Below the pieces are notes generated by a model that saw only the letters and a list, made by a program, of their open reading frames with translations, had not been told where the DNA came from and searched no databases. A program made the translations under genes and the position numbers. Of a DNA stretch of 5,221 nucleotides, positions 1 to 4,989 are shown one piece after another. Every line of letters begins with the position of its first letter. The first letter of the stretch is position 1. Source of the DNA: DASQPR01 sp035713725 (GTDB taxonomy: Bacteria; Actinomycetota; Actinomycetes; Mycobacteriales; Micromonosporaceae); the NCBI GenBank assembly GCA_035713725.1, contig DASTMZ010000178.1:1-5221 (forward strand). Reading direction: 5' to 3'.

Positions 1-1
1 G

Positions 2-181
2 GCCACGGTCCGCATTGCCGAAGAGTGTCTCCAGCTGCACGGCGGCATCGGGTTCACTTGGGAGCACCCGATCCATCTCTACCTCAAGCGTGCGAAGAGT
101 GACTCGCTGGCCTACGGCACCGCGGCTATCCACAGGGCCGCGCTGGCGAATCTCGTCGATTTGCCCAGCCCCGCGGCCTAG
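2..181 (+). CDS. Acyl-CoA dehydrogenase, C-terminal fragment (5' end outside window)
   Basis: The first frame, open from base 2 to a TAG at 179-181, gives the last 59 residues of an acyl-CoA dehydrogenase, a flavoenzyme that introduces the alpha-beta double bond into acyl-CoA thioesters in the cytoplasm. The diagnostic segment is QLHGGIGFTWEHPIHLYLKR (residues 11-30 of the fragment), the C-terminal helical-domain motif whose Gln/His-Gly-Gly part contacts FAD across the dimer interface. The following stretch, DSLAYGTAAIHR, aligns with the region where medium-chain enzymes carry the catalytic Glu in YEGT. Here that position is Tyr. This is usual in many actinobacterial FadE proteins, some of which act in heteromeric enzymes, so it does not imply inactivity. 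The substrate cannot be told from the fragment. The assignment to the family is firm; the FadE subclass is inference. Confidence 0.88.
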   Translation, partial: ATVRIAEECLQLHGGIGFTWEHPIHLYLKRAKSDSLAYGTAAIHRAALANLVDLPSPAA

Positions 182-188
182 TCGACAT

Positions 189-202
189 GCCGGTCCGCCG
201 GC
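189..202 (+). terminator. Short GC hairpin after the acyl-CoA dehydrogenase stop
   Basis: GCCGG (189-193), loop TCCG and CCGGC (198-202) form a perfect 5-bp stem seven bases after the TAG. There is no T-run after it. Actinobacterial terminators often lack a U-tail, so this could act as a weak terminator, but a 5-bp GC palindrome is also common by chance at this base composition. Confidence 0.25.
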
Positions 203-218
203 GGGTCAATTGAGGCTG

Positions 219-246
219 TTGGATGCCTCGGATGGTCCGGTAGCGT
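219..246 (+). promoter_or_regulatory. Candidate promoter for the membrane-protein gene
   Basis: TTGGAT (219-224), a 16-bp spacer and TAGCGT (241-246) resemble an actinobacterial housekeeping promoter (TTGNNN / TANNNT). It lies in the 111-bp gap before the gene starting at 293. A second TAGCGT is at 273-278, within a 13-bp direct repeat with one mismatch (240-252 and 272-284), so the true -10 could be either copy. Motif match only. Confidence 0.25.
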
Positions 247-282
247 CCGCAGCGCGTCGTTCGATCGGGGCGTAGCGTGCGC

Positions 283-288
283 AGGAGG
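283..288 (+). promoter_or_regulatory. Shine-Dalgarno AGGAGG for the start at 293
   Basis: A full AGGAGG lies four bases before the ATG at 293. It is the strongest plus-strand ribosome binding site in the window and fixes this start codon. Confidence 0.65.
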
Positions 289-292
289 CCAA

Positions 293-1231
293 ATGGCGGG
301 TGTGGACTCGGACCGCTGGCGCAGTCCAGTGGCGACACCGCCGCGGGCCATCGCCCCAGGGGTGTACGCCCCGGGTCCGTACGCACCGGTCGATCCAAGT
401 TCGCCGCCGCCGGATCGGCCACGGTCGGATTGGCCACGGTCGGATTGGCCACCGTCGGATTGGCCACGGTCGGCGTTGGCGGCCGCGGCGGATGACAGCA
501 CCGGCCCGACGCCGATTGTCGAGATGTCGCCCCGTCGGCATCGGACAGGTTCAGTGGTAGCGATTGTCGCGGTCGCCGCGATCGTGTTCGGCTTCACGGG
601 GATCGCGCTCGGTGCGCGGGTTGGGAAGTCGACCGGCGAACGCGGCGGAGCGGTGGAGACCTCCGACACCGGACGGTCGACGGCAACCACATCCGAAGGC
701 GTGGGAGCCGGTTCGACGCTGCCGCCTGGCGATGGTCGCGCATTGCTCGCGAGGATCGTGCCACCGCCGGTGGGCGCGATCCGCTACGCAGTGGACGACA
801 GCGCGGAGGGCGTGATGAGCCTGACGCAATACGTTGCGCACTACTTCGACGGCAATTCCGCTGAGTTGGCGCGGCTGCGTCAGCAGGGTTTCCAGGTTGC
901 CGCCTCCATCGACTACACAACGCCGGGCGGCCTCGAGGTCACCACGCACCTCGCCGAGTTCGCGGATGCGGGCGGTGCGACGCAGTACTTCCAGGACGAG
1001 CGGTCGGCGTGGCAGAGCGACGCACGGGTCACGGGTACGTTCGACGTGCCGGCGACCGGCGATGGCATCGGCTTCGAGTTGTCGGACGTCGACGCCTTAG
1101 GCAACCGGCGCAGCGTGCTCTACGAACACGTCGGCAACGTCATGGTGGTCGTCAACGCGTACACGACCGGCGAGATCAACGAGGACGTCGACGCGAGTCT
1201 GTTGCGAGCTCAGATCGCCGCGCTCGGGTAG
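293..1231 (+). CDS. Single-pass membrane protein with Pro-rich N-terminus and extracytoplasmic domain, function unknown
   Basis: This 312-residue protein has three parts. Residues 1-80 are Pro-rich and disordered-looking, with a YAP motif at 25-27 repeated at 30-32 and an SDWPR tandem repeat at about 42-60. A basic stop-transfer flank (RRHR, 81-84) precedes one hydrophobic helix at about 86-108, so the N-terminus is probably cytoplasmic. A Gly/Ser/Thr linker (about 110-145) leads to an outside domain at about 150-312 with a mixed alpha/beta pattern and no cysteines. The layout resembles actinobacterial membrane-anchored sensor or cell-envelope proteins with an intrinsically disordered cytoplasmic tail, but I recognise no named domain and see no kinase or enzymatic motif. 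The ATG has an AGGAGG four bases upstream. The next gene starts 31 bp after its stop, so the two are probably cotranscribed. That it is a real gene is firm; its function is unknown. Confidence 0.85.
   Translation: MAGVDSDRWRSPVATPPRAIAPGVYAPGPYAPVDPSSPPPDRPRSDWPRSDWPPSDWPRSALAAAADDSTGPTPIVEMSPRRHRTGSVVAIVAVAAIVFGFTGIALGARVGKSTGERGGAVETSDTGRSTATTSEGVGAGSTLPPGDGRALLARIVPPPVGAIRYAVDDSAEGVMSLTQYVAHYFDGNSAELARLRQQGFQVAASIDYTTPGGLEVTTHLAEFADAGGATQYFQDERSAWQSDARVTGTFDVPATGDGIGFELSDVDALGNRRSVLYEHVGNVMVVVNAYTTGEINEDVDASLLRAQIAALG
411..470 (+). repeat. Four tandem copies of a 15-bp unit inside the membrane-protein gene
   Basis: Four head-to-tail 15-mers have the consensus CGGATTGGCCACGGT: 411-425 (T to C at position 6), 426-440 (consensus), 441-455 (G to C at position 13) and 456-470 (consensus). 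The unit is a multiple of three, so copies add or remove the pentapeptide SDWPR without breaking the frame. The single-base differences give the variants DRPR and SDWPP. It is a minisatellite-like coding repeat, not a regulatory array. Confidence 0.9.
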
Positions 1232-1262
1232 GCGGTGCGCCGCCCGCATCGGGCCGCGCGCG

Positions 1263-1904
1263 ATGATTGCCAACGTGCTCATCCGGCCGTCGTCCCGCGA
1301 GCAGCTGATCGCCAGCGTTGCGGAGACTGCTTTGGATCTTGCCGACGGGCGGCGGGTACGGGTTGCGATTGACGCCGCCGAGGCACTACAGCCGGACTCG
1401 TGGGCCGCCGACGTGGTCACCGCGTTGCGCTCGCTCGGCCGGTACGCATTGCATGTCTCGGCACGCGACTTCCTGCTGCCCGCTTCGCAGCGGCTGGAGT
1501 TTGGCCGTACCAATCCCGACGCGTTCTACGAAGGCTGGCGCGACGAAAATGCGCTGCGCCGGGAGGTGCTCGAACCCGCCGCTCCGGACGGCACCGGGCG
1601 AGTGCTGCCGGCCTTGTGGCGCACCGACATCGACCGCTCGGCACGGGCGGACTACGTGGCCGTACCCACGGGTGGTGTGGTCGTGGTGAGCGGCGAGTTC
1701 CTGCTCGGCGGCGGTCTCGCGTTCGAGAACGCGATCCACCTCGACTGCTCGCCGCAGGCGTTGCAGCGCCGGACTCCGCCGCAGGTCGCGTGGACGCTGC
1801 CGGCCTACGCGCGTTACGAGCAGGAGGTGGCGCCGTCGACCATCGCCGACTTGGTCGTGCGCCTCGAGGATCCGCGCCGGCCAGCCGTCGTCGAAGGGCT
1901 GTGA
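1263..1904 (+). CDS. Uridine-kinase-like protein lacking a recognisable P-loop
   Basis: The 213-residue product follows the plan of actinobacterial proteins annotated as uridine kinase (P-loop NTPases): an N-terminal helix, strand RVRVAID (31-37), helix and LGR (58-60), a DDF-like turn SARDFLLP (66-73), GRTNPDAFYEGW (81-92), ALRREVLEP (97-105), strand VVVVSGEFLL (139-148) and a C-terminal YARYEQEVAPSTIADLVV (182-199). Where relatives have G-x-D-G-x-G-K-S/T after the first strand, this protein has AAEALQPDSW (38-47), with neither the Gly pattern nor the Lys. The Asp of the second strand (VDG in relatives) is Ser143, and the first Asp of DDF is Arg68. It is therefore probably not an ordinary ATP-dependent kinase. 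The start ATG has no clear ribosome binding site, and GTG 1275 is an alternative. The gene lies 31 bp after the membrane-protein gene. Family placement is from memory of the pattern, moderately sure; loss of activity is inference. Confidence 0.75.
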   Translation: MIANVLIRPSSREQLIASVAETALDLADGRRVRVAIDAAEALQPDSWAADVVTALRSLGRYALHVSARDFLLPASQRLEFGRTNPDAFYEGWRDENALRREVLEPAAPDGTGRVLPALWRTDIDRSARADYVAVPTGGVVVVSGEFLLGGGLAFENAIHLDCSPQALQRRTPPQVAWTLPAYARYEQEVAPSTIADLVVRLEDPRRPAVVEGL

Positions 1905-1952
1905 GGTCCGTTACGACGTGAGACATGATGAACGCGGGTGTGTGTTGCGTCG

Positions 1953-1958
1953 TACGTT
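1953..1958 (+). promoter_or_regulatory. Candidate -10 box upstream of the peroxidase
   Basis: The 86-bp gap 1905-1990 contains TACGTT (TANNNT type), which would give a leader of about 26 bases before the ATG at 1991. It sits inside a weak inverted repeat, GTCGT (1949-1953) and ACGAC (1965-1969). No convincing -35 is visible. Low confidence. Confidence 0.18.
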
Positions 1959-1990
1959 GACGTGACGACCATCAATGGCGACTCGGCGGA

Positions 1991-2491
1991 ATGGACAAAT
2001 TCGTGACGATTTATGACATCCCGATTCAGCGGCTCACCGGCGAGGACGCGTCGCTTGGCGAGCACCAGGGCAAGGCTCTGCTCATCGTCAACGTCGCCTC
2101 GAAGTGCGGCCTGACACCGCAATACGCCGGCCTGGAGGAGTTGCACGAGCGGCTGGCCGGCCGTGGCTTTTCGGTGCTCGGCTTCCCGTGCAACCAGTTC
2201 GGCGGCCAAGAGCCTGGGACGCCCGAGGAGATCGCGGAGTTCTGCTCGACGACGTACGGTGTGACGTTCCCGATGTACGCCAAGATCGACGTGAACGGTG
2301 AGGAGCGGCATCCGATCTACGACCAGCTCACCGCGGTCGCGGATGCGAAGGGCGAGGCGGGCGACATTCTCTGGAACTTCGAGAAGTTCCTGGTCTCACC
2401 GAGCGGAGAGATCGTCGGACGGTTCCGGCCGCAGACCAAGCCGGAGGATCCAGAGTTGCTCGCCGCGATAGACGCGGTGCTGCCGGCCTGA
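1991..2491 (+). CDS. Glutathione peroxidase family protein, probably thioredoxin-dependent
   Basis: This 166-residue cytoplasmic thiol peroxidase is full length for the short bacterial GPx family. The peroxidatic Cys39 lies in NVASKCGLTPQY. The rest of the active-site tetrad is Gln73 in FGGQEPG and Trp128-Asn129 in WNFEKFLV. The signature LGFPCNQF is at 63-70. Cys85 in FCSTTYGV is 46 residues after Cys39, where thioredoxin-linked family members have their resolving Cys, so it likely reduces hydroperoxides with electrons from thioredoxin. This fits actinomycetes, which use mycothiol rather than glutathione. There is no signal peptide. ATG 1991 is chosen because an earlier in-frame ATG at 1928 runs into a TGA. 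The only purine-rich stretch, GGCGGA, abuts the start, so the ribosome binding site is poor; GTG 2003 is possible. It stands between unrelated genes and is probably transcribed alone or with trmB. The family is firm; the reductant is inference. Confidence 0.93.
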   Translation: MDKFVTIYDIPIQRLTGEDASLGEHQGKALLIVNVASKCGLTPQYAGLEELHERLAGRGFSVLGFPCNQFGGQEPGTPEEIAEFCSTTYGVTFPMYAKIDVNGEERHPIYDQLTAVADAKGEAGDILWNFEKFLVSPSGEIVGRFRPQTKPEDPELLAAIDAVLPA

Positions 2492-2496
2492 GCCGG
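2483..2496 (+). terminator. Small hairpin spanning the peroxidase stop codon
   Basis: CCGGC (2483-2487), loop CTGA and GCCGG (2492-2496) pair perfectly, with the TGA stop (2489-2491) in the loop. A 9-bp direct repeat GGGCGTCCG follows at 2496-2504 and 2515-2523. No T-run is present, and a terminator role is only possible, not shown. Confidence 0.2.
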
Positions 2497-2538
2497 GGCG
2501 TCCGCGAATCGTCCGGGCGTCCGGCAGGGCGCCGCGGC

Positions 2539-2544
2539 TACCCT
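2539..2544 (+). promoter_or_regulatory. -10 box TACCCT, likely promoter of a leaderless trmB transcript
   Basis: TACCCT matches the actinobacterial TANNNT -10. Its last T is eight bases before the GTG at 2552, so transcription would begin at or one base before the start codon. No Shine-Dalgarno-like purine stretch lies between, only CGAAAAT. Both facts point to a leaderless mRNA, a common arrangement in actinomycetes. No clear -35 is visible. Confidence 0.5.
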
Positions 2545-2551
2545 CGAAAAT

Positions 2552-3280
2552 GTGCCGGTTCCCACCACGCCGGATTACGCGCCGCGCCCGGGCGTGATCC
2601 GGTCGTTCCACCCACGCCGCAGTCGCATGAGCGCGACGGCGGCCGACGCGCTGGAGCGGTTGTGGGATCGGCGCGGCTTCGAGATCGACGAGACCACGCC
2701 ACGCGAGTTCGATCGGTTGACGATCTTCGGCCGCGTCGCACCGCTCGTCGTCGAGATCGGCTGCGGCCTGGGTGATGCGACGCTAGCCATGGCCGCCGCC
2801 GATCCGACGCGCGACTACCTCGGCGTCGACGTACACACGCCCGGGCTCGGCGCGTTGCTCGCGCGTGCCGAGGCGTCGGGCGTCACCAATGTCGCGGCGG
2901 CGCGCGGTGACGGCGTCGAACTGCTCCGCCACGGCGTGACCTCTGGTTCGTTGGCCGCGATCCACGTGTTCTTTCCAGACCCCTGGCCGAAGGCCCGCCA
3001 TCACAAGCGTCGCATCATCCGACCCGGCATAGTCGCGCTTATGAGCGATCGGCTGAGTCCCGGCGGCACGCTGCACACGTCCACCGACTGGGCGCCGTAC
3101 GCCGACCAGATGCTCGCGGTGTTGTCGGCGGATCCCGGGCTGCGCAACATGTTCGACGGCTTCGCGCCACGGTCGGGTGGCCAACCGTACGGGCGGCCGC
3201 TGACCAAGTTCGAGAGTCGCGGCATAGCGGCGGGCCGGACCATCCGAGACTGCGTGTTCACCCGGATCACGCGCGCCTGA
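2552..3280 (+). CDS. trmB: tRNA (guanine-N7-)-methyltransferase
   Basis: TrmB is a cytoplasmic class I methyltransferase that transfers a methyl group from S-adenosylmethionine to N7 of guanosine 46 in the variable loop of tRNA. The 242 residues match the usual length of the actinobacterial form. The N-terminus carries the family's IRSFHPRRSRMS segment (16-27). The SAM-binding motif VEIGCGLGD is at 67-75, with GVDVH (91-95) as the acidic strand end, where many relatives have Glu. The RGDG motif is at 118-121. The hallmark FPDPWPKARHHKRR is at 141-154. TSTDW (176-180) and TKFESRG (218-224) form the conserved C-terminal motifs. GTG 2552 is preferred because it keeps the conserved N-terminus and sits eight bases after a TACCCT box; the overlapping ATG at 2550 is out of frame. 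The gene converges on the hydrolase with 15 bp between stops and no room for a separate terminator. The identification is firm. Confidence 0.95.
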   Translation: MPVPTTPDYAPRPGVIRSFHPRRSRMSATAADALERLWDRRGFEIDETTPREFDRLTIFGRVAPLVVEIGCGLGDATLAMAAADPTRDYLGVDVHTPGLGALLARAEASGVTNVAAARGDGVELLRHGVTSGSLAAIHVFFPDPWPKARHHKRRIIRPGIVALMSDRLSPGGTLHTSTDWAPYADQMLAVLSADPGLRNMFDGFAPRSGGQPYGRPLTKFESRGIAAGRTIRDCVFTRITRA

Positions 3281-3295
3281 GGGGATCGCGACGGC

Positions 3296-4081
3296 TCACT
3301 TCGGCACGACGGCGCCCGTTGTCTCGAGGATGGTGCGCGCGACGAGCGACGGATTGTCTCCCATGGGTACGTGTCCGCAGCGTGGCAACGTGAGGTGGCG
3401 CGCGCTCGGTAGACGGTTGCGCGCACGAATCGCCTGGCGTGGCAACAGGATCCGGTCGCGGTCGCCCCACGCGATCGTCATCGGTACGTCGACCGTCACC
3501 GCCGGCAGCTGATATCCGCGCGTCATGCGCGCCACCGGCCGGAAACCCTTGCCGCGTCGCATCGCCAGCGCGTCGCGGGTGCAGCGCTCCGGGGTGAGCC
3601 GATCCGGCGCGGACATGATCATCGCCATCGACAGTCGGCGCCCAATCGGCGTCGCGACCACGCGACGGATCGCGGCTTCCGGCAGGAACGACAGCACGCG
3701 GTGCTCCACGAGCACGCCGAACCCCCACCAGGATTCGGTAGCGGTGCCCAAACCTAGTGGCGACAACGCGGTGACCGATCGCGCGCGGCCGGCGGCCGCG
3801 AGTTCAATCGCGAGCGCACCGCCGAGGCTGTTGCCGGCCAGATGTGGTCGGTCGACGCCGAGCGAGGCGAGGTACGAGCCGAGCAAGGCGGCCAGCCCGG
3901 GTACGGAATCTGGCCAGCCGCCGTCCGGTGCCGGTGACAGCCCGAACCCCGGCAGGTCGACGGCGATCACGTCATGGTGCTCGGCCAGCTCGTCGAGAAC
4001 CGGCTCCCACGCCTGCCAACGGTGTGCGATGCCGTGAAGCAGCACCAGCGGCGTACCGGAGCCGCGCCGCTCGTAGTTCAC
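3296..4081 (-). CDS. Alpha/beta hydrolase fold protein
   Basis: This 261-residue cytoplasmic protein has the complete alpha/beta hydrolase pattern. LVLLHGIAH (12-20) gives the oxyanion-hole HG motif and VDLPGFGLS (41-49) the usual second loop. The nucleophile elbow is GNSLGG with Ser85. A lid region rich in Arg and hydrophobics follows (about 113-190), then WGDRDRIL (205-212) with Asp209 as the likely acid, and CGHVPMGDNP (235-244) with His237 as the base. The triad is intact, so it is probably active on an ester, lactone or C-C bond. The substrate cannot be told, because this fold covers esterases, lipases, epoxide hydrolases and others. There is no signal peptide. The GTG start has no Shine-Dalgarno and overlaps the stop of a 13-codon ORF as GTGA, suggesting translational coupling. 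The gene is divergent from the DUF1508-like gene and convergent with trmB. The fold is firm; the reaction is unknown. Confidence 0.92.
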   Translation of the reverse strand: MNYERRGSGTPLVLLHGIAHRWQAWEPVLDELAEHHDVIAVDLPGFGLSPAPDGGWPDSVPGLAALLGSYLASLGVDRPHLAGNSLGGALAIELAAAGRARSVTALSPLGLGTATESWWGFGVLVEHRVLSFLPEAAIRRVVATPIGRRLSMAMIMSAPDRLTPERCTRDALAMRRGKGFRPVARMTRGYQLPAVTVDVPMTIAWGDRDRILLPRQAIRARNRLPSARHLTLPRCGHVPMGDNPSLVARTILETTGAVVPK

Positions 4082-4119
4082 GGTTTGTCGTTGCTGTGTG
4101 AGTCCGTCGACTCCGCCAT
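4078..4119 (-). CDS. 13-codon leader ORF coupled to the hydrolase
   Basis: On the minus strand ATG 4119 opens a 13-residue frame, MAESTDSHSNDKP, that ends in a TGA sharing its bases with the hydrolase start (GTGA, 4081-4078). GGGAGG lies eight bases before the ATG, whereas no purine-rich site precedes the hydrolase GTG. The simplest reading is that ribosomes load here and reinitiate on the hydrolase. An alternative is that a one-base sequencing or assembly error hides the true hydrolase N-terminus and this peptide is its beginning. The peptide is polar, with no run of a single amino acid that would suggest classical attenuation. No database support can be claimed. Confidence 0.4.
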   Translation of the reverse strand: MAESTDSHSNDKP

Positions 4120-4127
4120 GCGGCCAG

Positions 4128-4133
4128 CCTCCC
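4128..4133 (-). promoter_or_regulatory. Shine-Dalgarno GGGAGG before the leader ORF
   Basis: The minus strand reads GGGAGG here, eight bases before ATG 4119. It is the only strong ribosome binding site upstream of the hydrolase and supports translation entering at 4119 rather than at the hydrolase GTG. Confidence 0.5.
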
Positions 4134-4138
4134 AGCTG

Positions 4139-4154
4139 GTTACCTGCCAGTAAC
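4139..4154. promoter_or_regulatory. 16-bp inverted repeat, possible TetR-type operator
   Basis: GTTAC (4139-4143), CTGCCA and GTAAC (4150-4154) form a perfect 5-bp inverted repeat with a 6-bp centre. On the minus strand it reads TTAC-TGGCAG-GTAA across the core, a shape typical of TetR-family operators. It lies 20 bp upstream of the leader ATG and just downstream of a possible -10 (TAGCGT, 4165-4160 on the minus strand), where a bound repressor would block the start of transcription. No regulator gene is in the window. The symmetry is visible; the role is inference. Confidence 0.35.
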
Positions 4155-4159
4155 GGCCG

Positions 4160-4165
4160 ACGCTA
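4160..4165 (-). promoter_or_regulatory. Candidate -10 box for the hydrolase transcript
   Basis: The minus strand reads TAGCGT (TANNNT type) here. A start about seven bases downstream would fall inside the inverted repeat at 4139-4154. No good -35 is seen. Weak evidence alone; it gains some weight from the position of the repeat. Confidence 0.22.
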
Positions 4166-4322
4166 TCAGTCACGCCGCAACCGAGGAACCCTCGTCGCGC
4201 CGCTCGGGTGACGTACGCGTATCCGAAAGAAGGTGGTCTGTTCACGCAATGGCTACGGCTACGCCATCGGGGTACGCGAACCTGTGAGCCGTACGGTCTC
4301 GCGTCGAACGACCGATGTTGAT

Positions 4323-4327
4323 GGGAG
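4323..4327 (+). promoter_or_regulatory. Shine-Dalgarno GGGAG deciding the start at 4333
   Basis: GGGAG ends five bases before GTG 4333 and overlaps the in-frame ATG at 4321. Neither ATG 4315 nor ATG 4321 has a comparable site, so GTG 4333 is preferred. Confidence 0.45.
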
Positions 4328-4332
4328 TCCGC

Positions 4333-4842
4333 GTGGCCCTGCCCCGGTTCACGATCTTTGTCGCGCCTCATCGGGGCCGGCCCGGTCGACCGATGCGCGC
4401 CGCGGACATCGACGTTGCCGAGCAGCCGCTGAGCTGGCGGTTGCTCGCCGCCAACAATCGTGACGTGGCACGTTCCGCGACCACGTATCCGGATCTGTCC
4501 AGATGTCTGCAGGCGGTCGCCGATTTGCAGACCCGCGTCGACCAAGCCGTGGCGGTCGCGGCGCGGTCGGGCCGCGCCGACTGGTCGTGGCGGCTGCGCC
4601 TGGACGGTCAGGACGTTGCGATGTCGAGCCGGAGCTATCAGCGGCGCCTGCAATGTGAAGCCGCGTGCGCATTGTTCGTCACGCTGGTACGCGATGCGAC
4701 CACGGACATGTTCGAGCACATCGCCGCCACGGGTGCGGACCTCGCAACGATCGCGTCGCGCCTGCCGGCCGCGCGCGTCGAGCCGAGCCCAGACAACGCA
4801 GGCGCACTGCCGGCCCGACGACCGCCAACGCACACCACCTGA
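4333..4842 (+). CDS. Tandem DUF1508/YegP-like repeat protein
   Basis: From GTG 4333 the protein has 169 residues; in-frame ATGs at 4315 and 4321 would add six or four. Two related modules are visible. Module one has SWRLLAANNRDVARSATTY (34-52), then Cys58. Module two has SWRLRLDGQDVAMSSRSY (85-102), then Cys108. In each, Trp-Arg-Leu starts a strand, the DVA turn follows, a Ser/Thr-rich strand ends in Tyr and a helix begins near the Cys. This matches DUF1508, the YegP-like fold found as tandem copies in small bacterial proteins of unclear role, where the usual core is W-R-L-x-A-x-N-G followed by S-x-x-Y. The N-terminus starts with a strand, PRFTIFVAP (4-12), and the C-terminus (about 145-169) is Pro/Ala-rich and probably disordered. 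There is no signal peptide or membrane segment. It is divergent from the hydrolase. Function is unknown; the family placement is by pattern. Confidence 0.75.
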   Translation: MALPRFTIFVAPHRGRPGRPMRAADIDVAEQPLSWRLLAANNRDVARSATTYPDLSRCLQAVADLQTRVDQAVAVAARSGRADWSWRLRLDGQDVAMSSRSYQRRLQCEAACALFVTLVRDATTDMFEHIAATGADLATIASRLPAARVEPSPDNAGALPARRPPTHTT

Positions 4843-4902
4843 CAGAGCGAACGGACATCGTGCGCTGGCTGTCGAGGCGACGCGCCAGTTGCGCCCTACC
4901 CC

Positions 4903-4908
4903 TATCCT
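4903..4908 (+). promoter_or_regulatory. Candidate -10 box for the lipoprotein gene
   Basis: The 160-bp gap 4843-5002 holds TATCCT (4903-4908), the best -10 match there, which would give a leader of about 85-90 bases. A second match, TACCCT (4983-4988), would start transcription within the Shine-Dalgarno and is less likely. No clear -35 is seen for either. Confidence 0.25.
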
Positions 4909-4989
4909 CAGGCCGACATCGCTTCGATGCCGATGGCGCACCACCCGGTCGCCATGTGACGCGGCCGACCGTGCATCGGCCGTACCCTC

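Noticed and set aside
411..470. CRISPR-like array
   Set aside because: The units are directly adjacent with no spacers, only 15 bp long and inside a coding frame.
178..690. Minus-strand ORFs with DRGQSDRGQSD or ANPTV repeats
   Set aside because: The repetitive peptides are only the antisense reading of the 15-bp coding repeat; the plus-strand gene has a strong ribosome binding site and a membrane helix.
1400..1926. Plus and minus ORFs of about 170 codons overlapping the uridine-kinase-like gene
   Set aside because: Both are Arg/Ala-rich frames with no recognisable motif; the gene at 1263-1904 has the ordered family pattern.
3281..3295. Bidirectional terminator between trmB and the hydrolase
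   Set aside because: The 15-bp gap and its flanks contain no stem of useful length and no T-run.
4249..4287. 12-codon ORF MATATPSGYANL upstream of the DUF1508-like gene
   Set aside because: The nearest purine-rich stretch (AAGGTGG) is about 12 bases from the ATG, and it has no overlap with the next gene; a short frame of this kind is expected by chance.
4927..4959. 10-codon ORF MPMAHHPVAM before the lipoprotein gene
   Set aside because: No ribosome binding site and no relation to the downstream start; too short to support.
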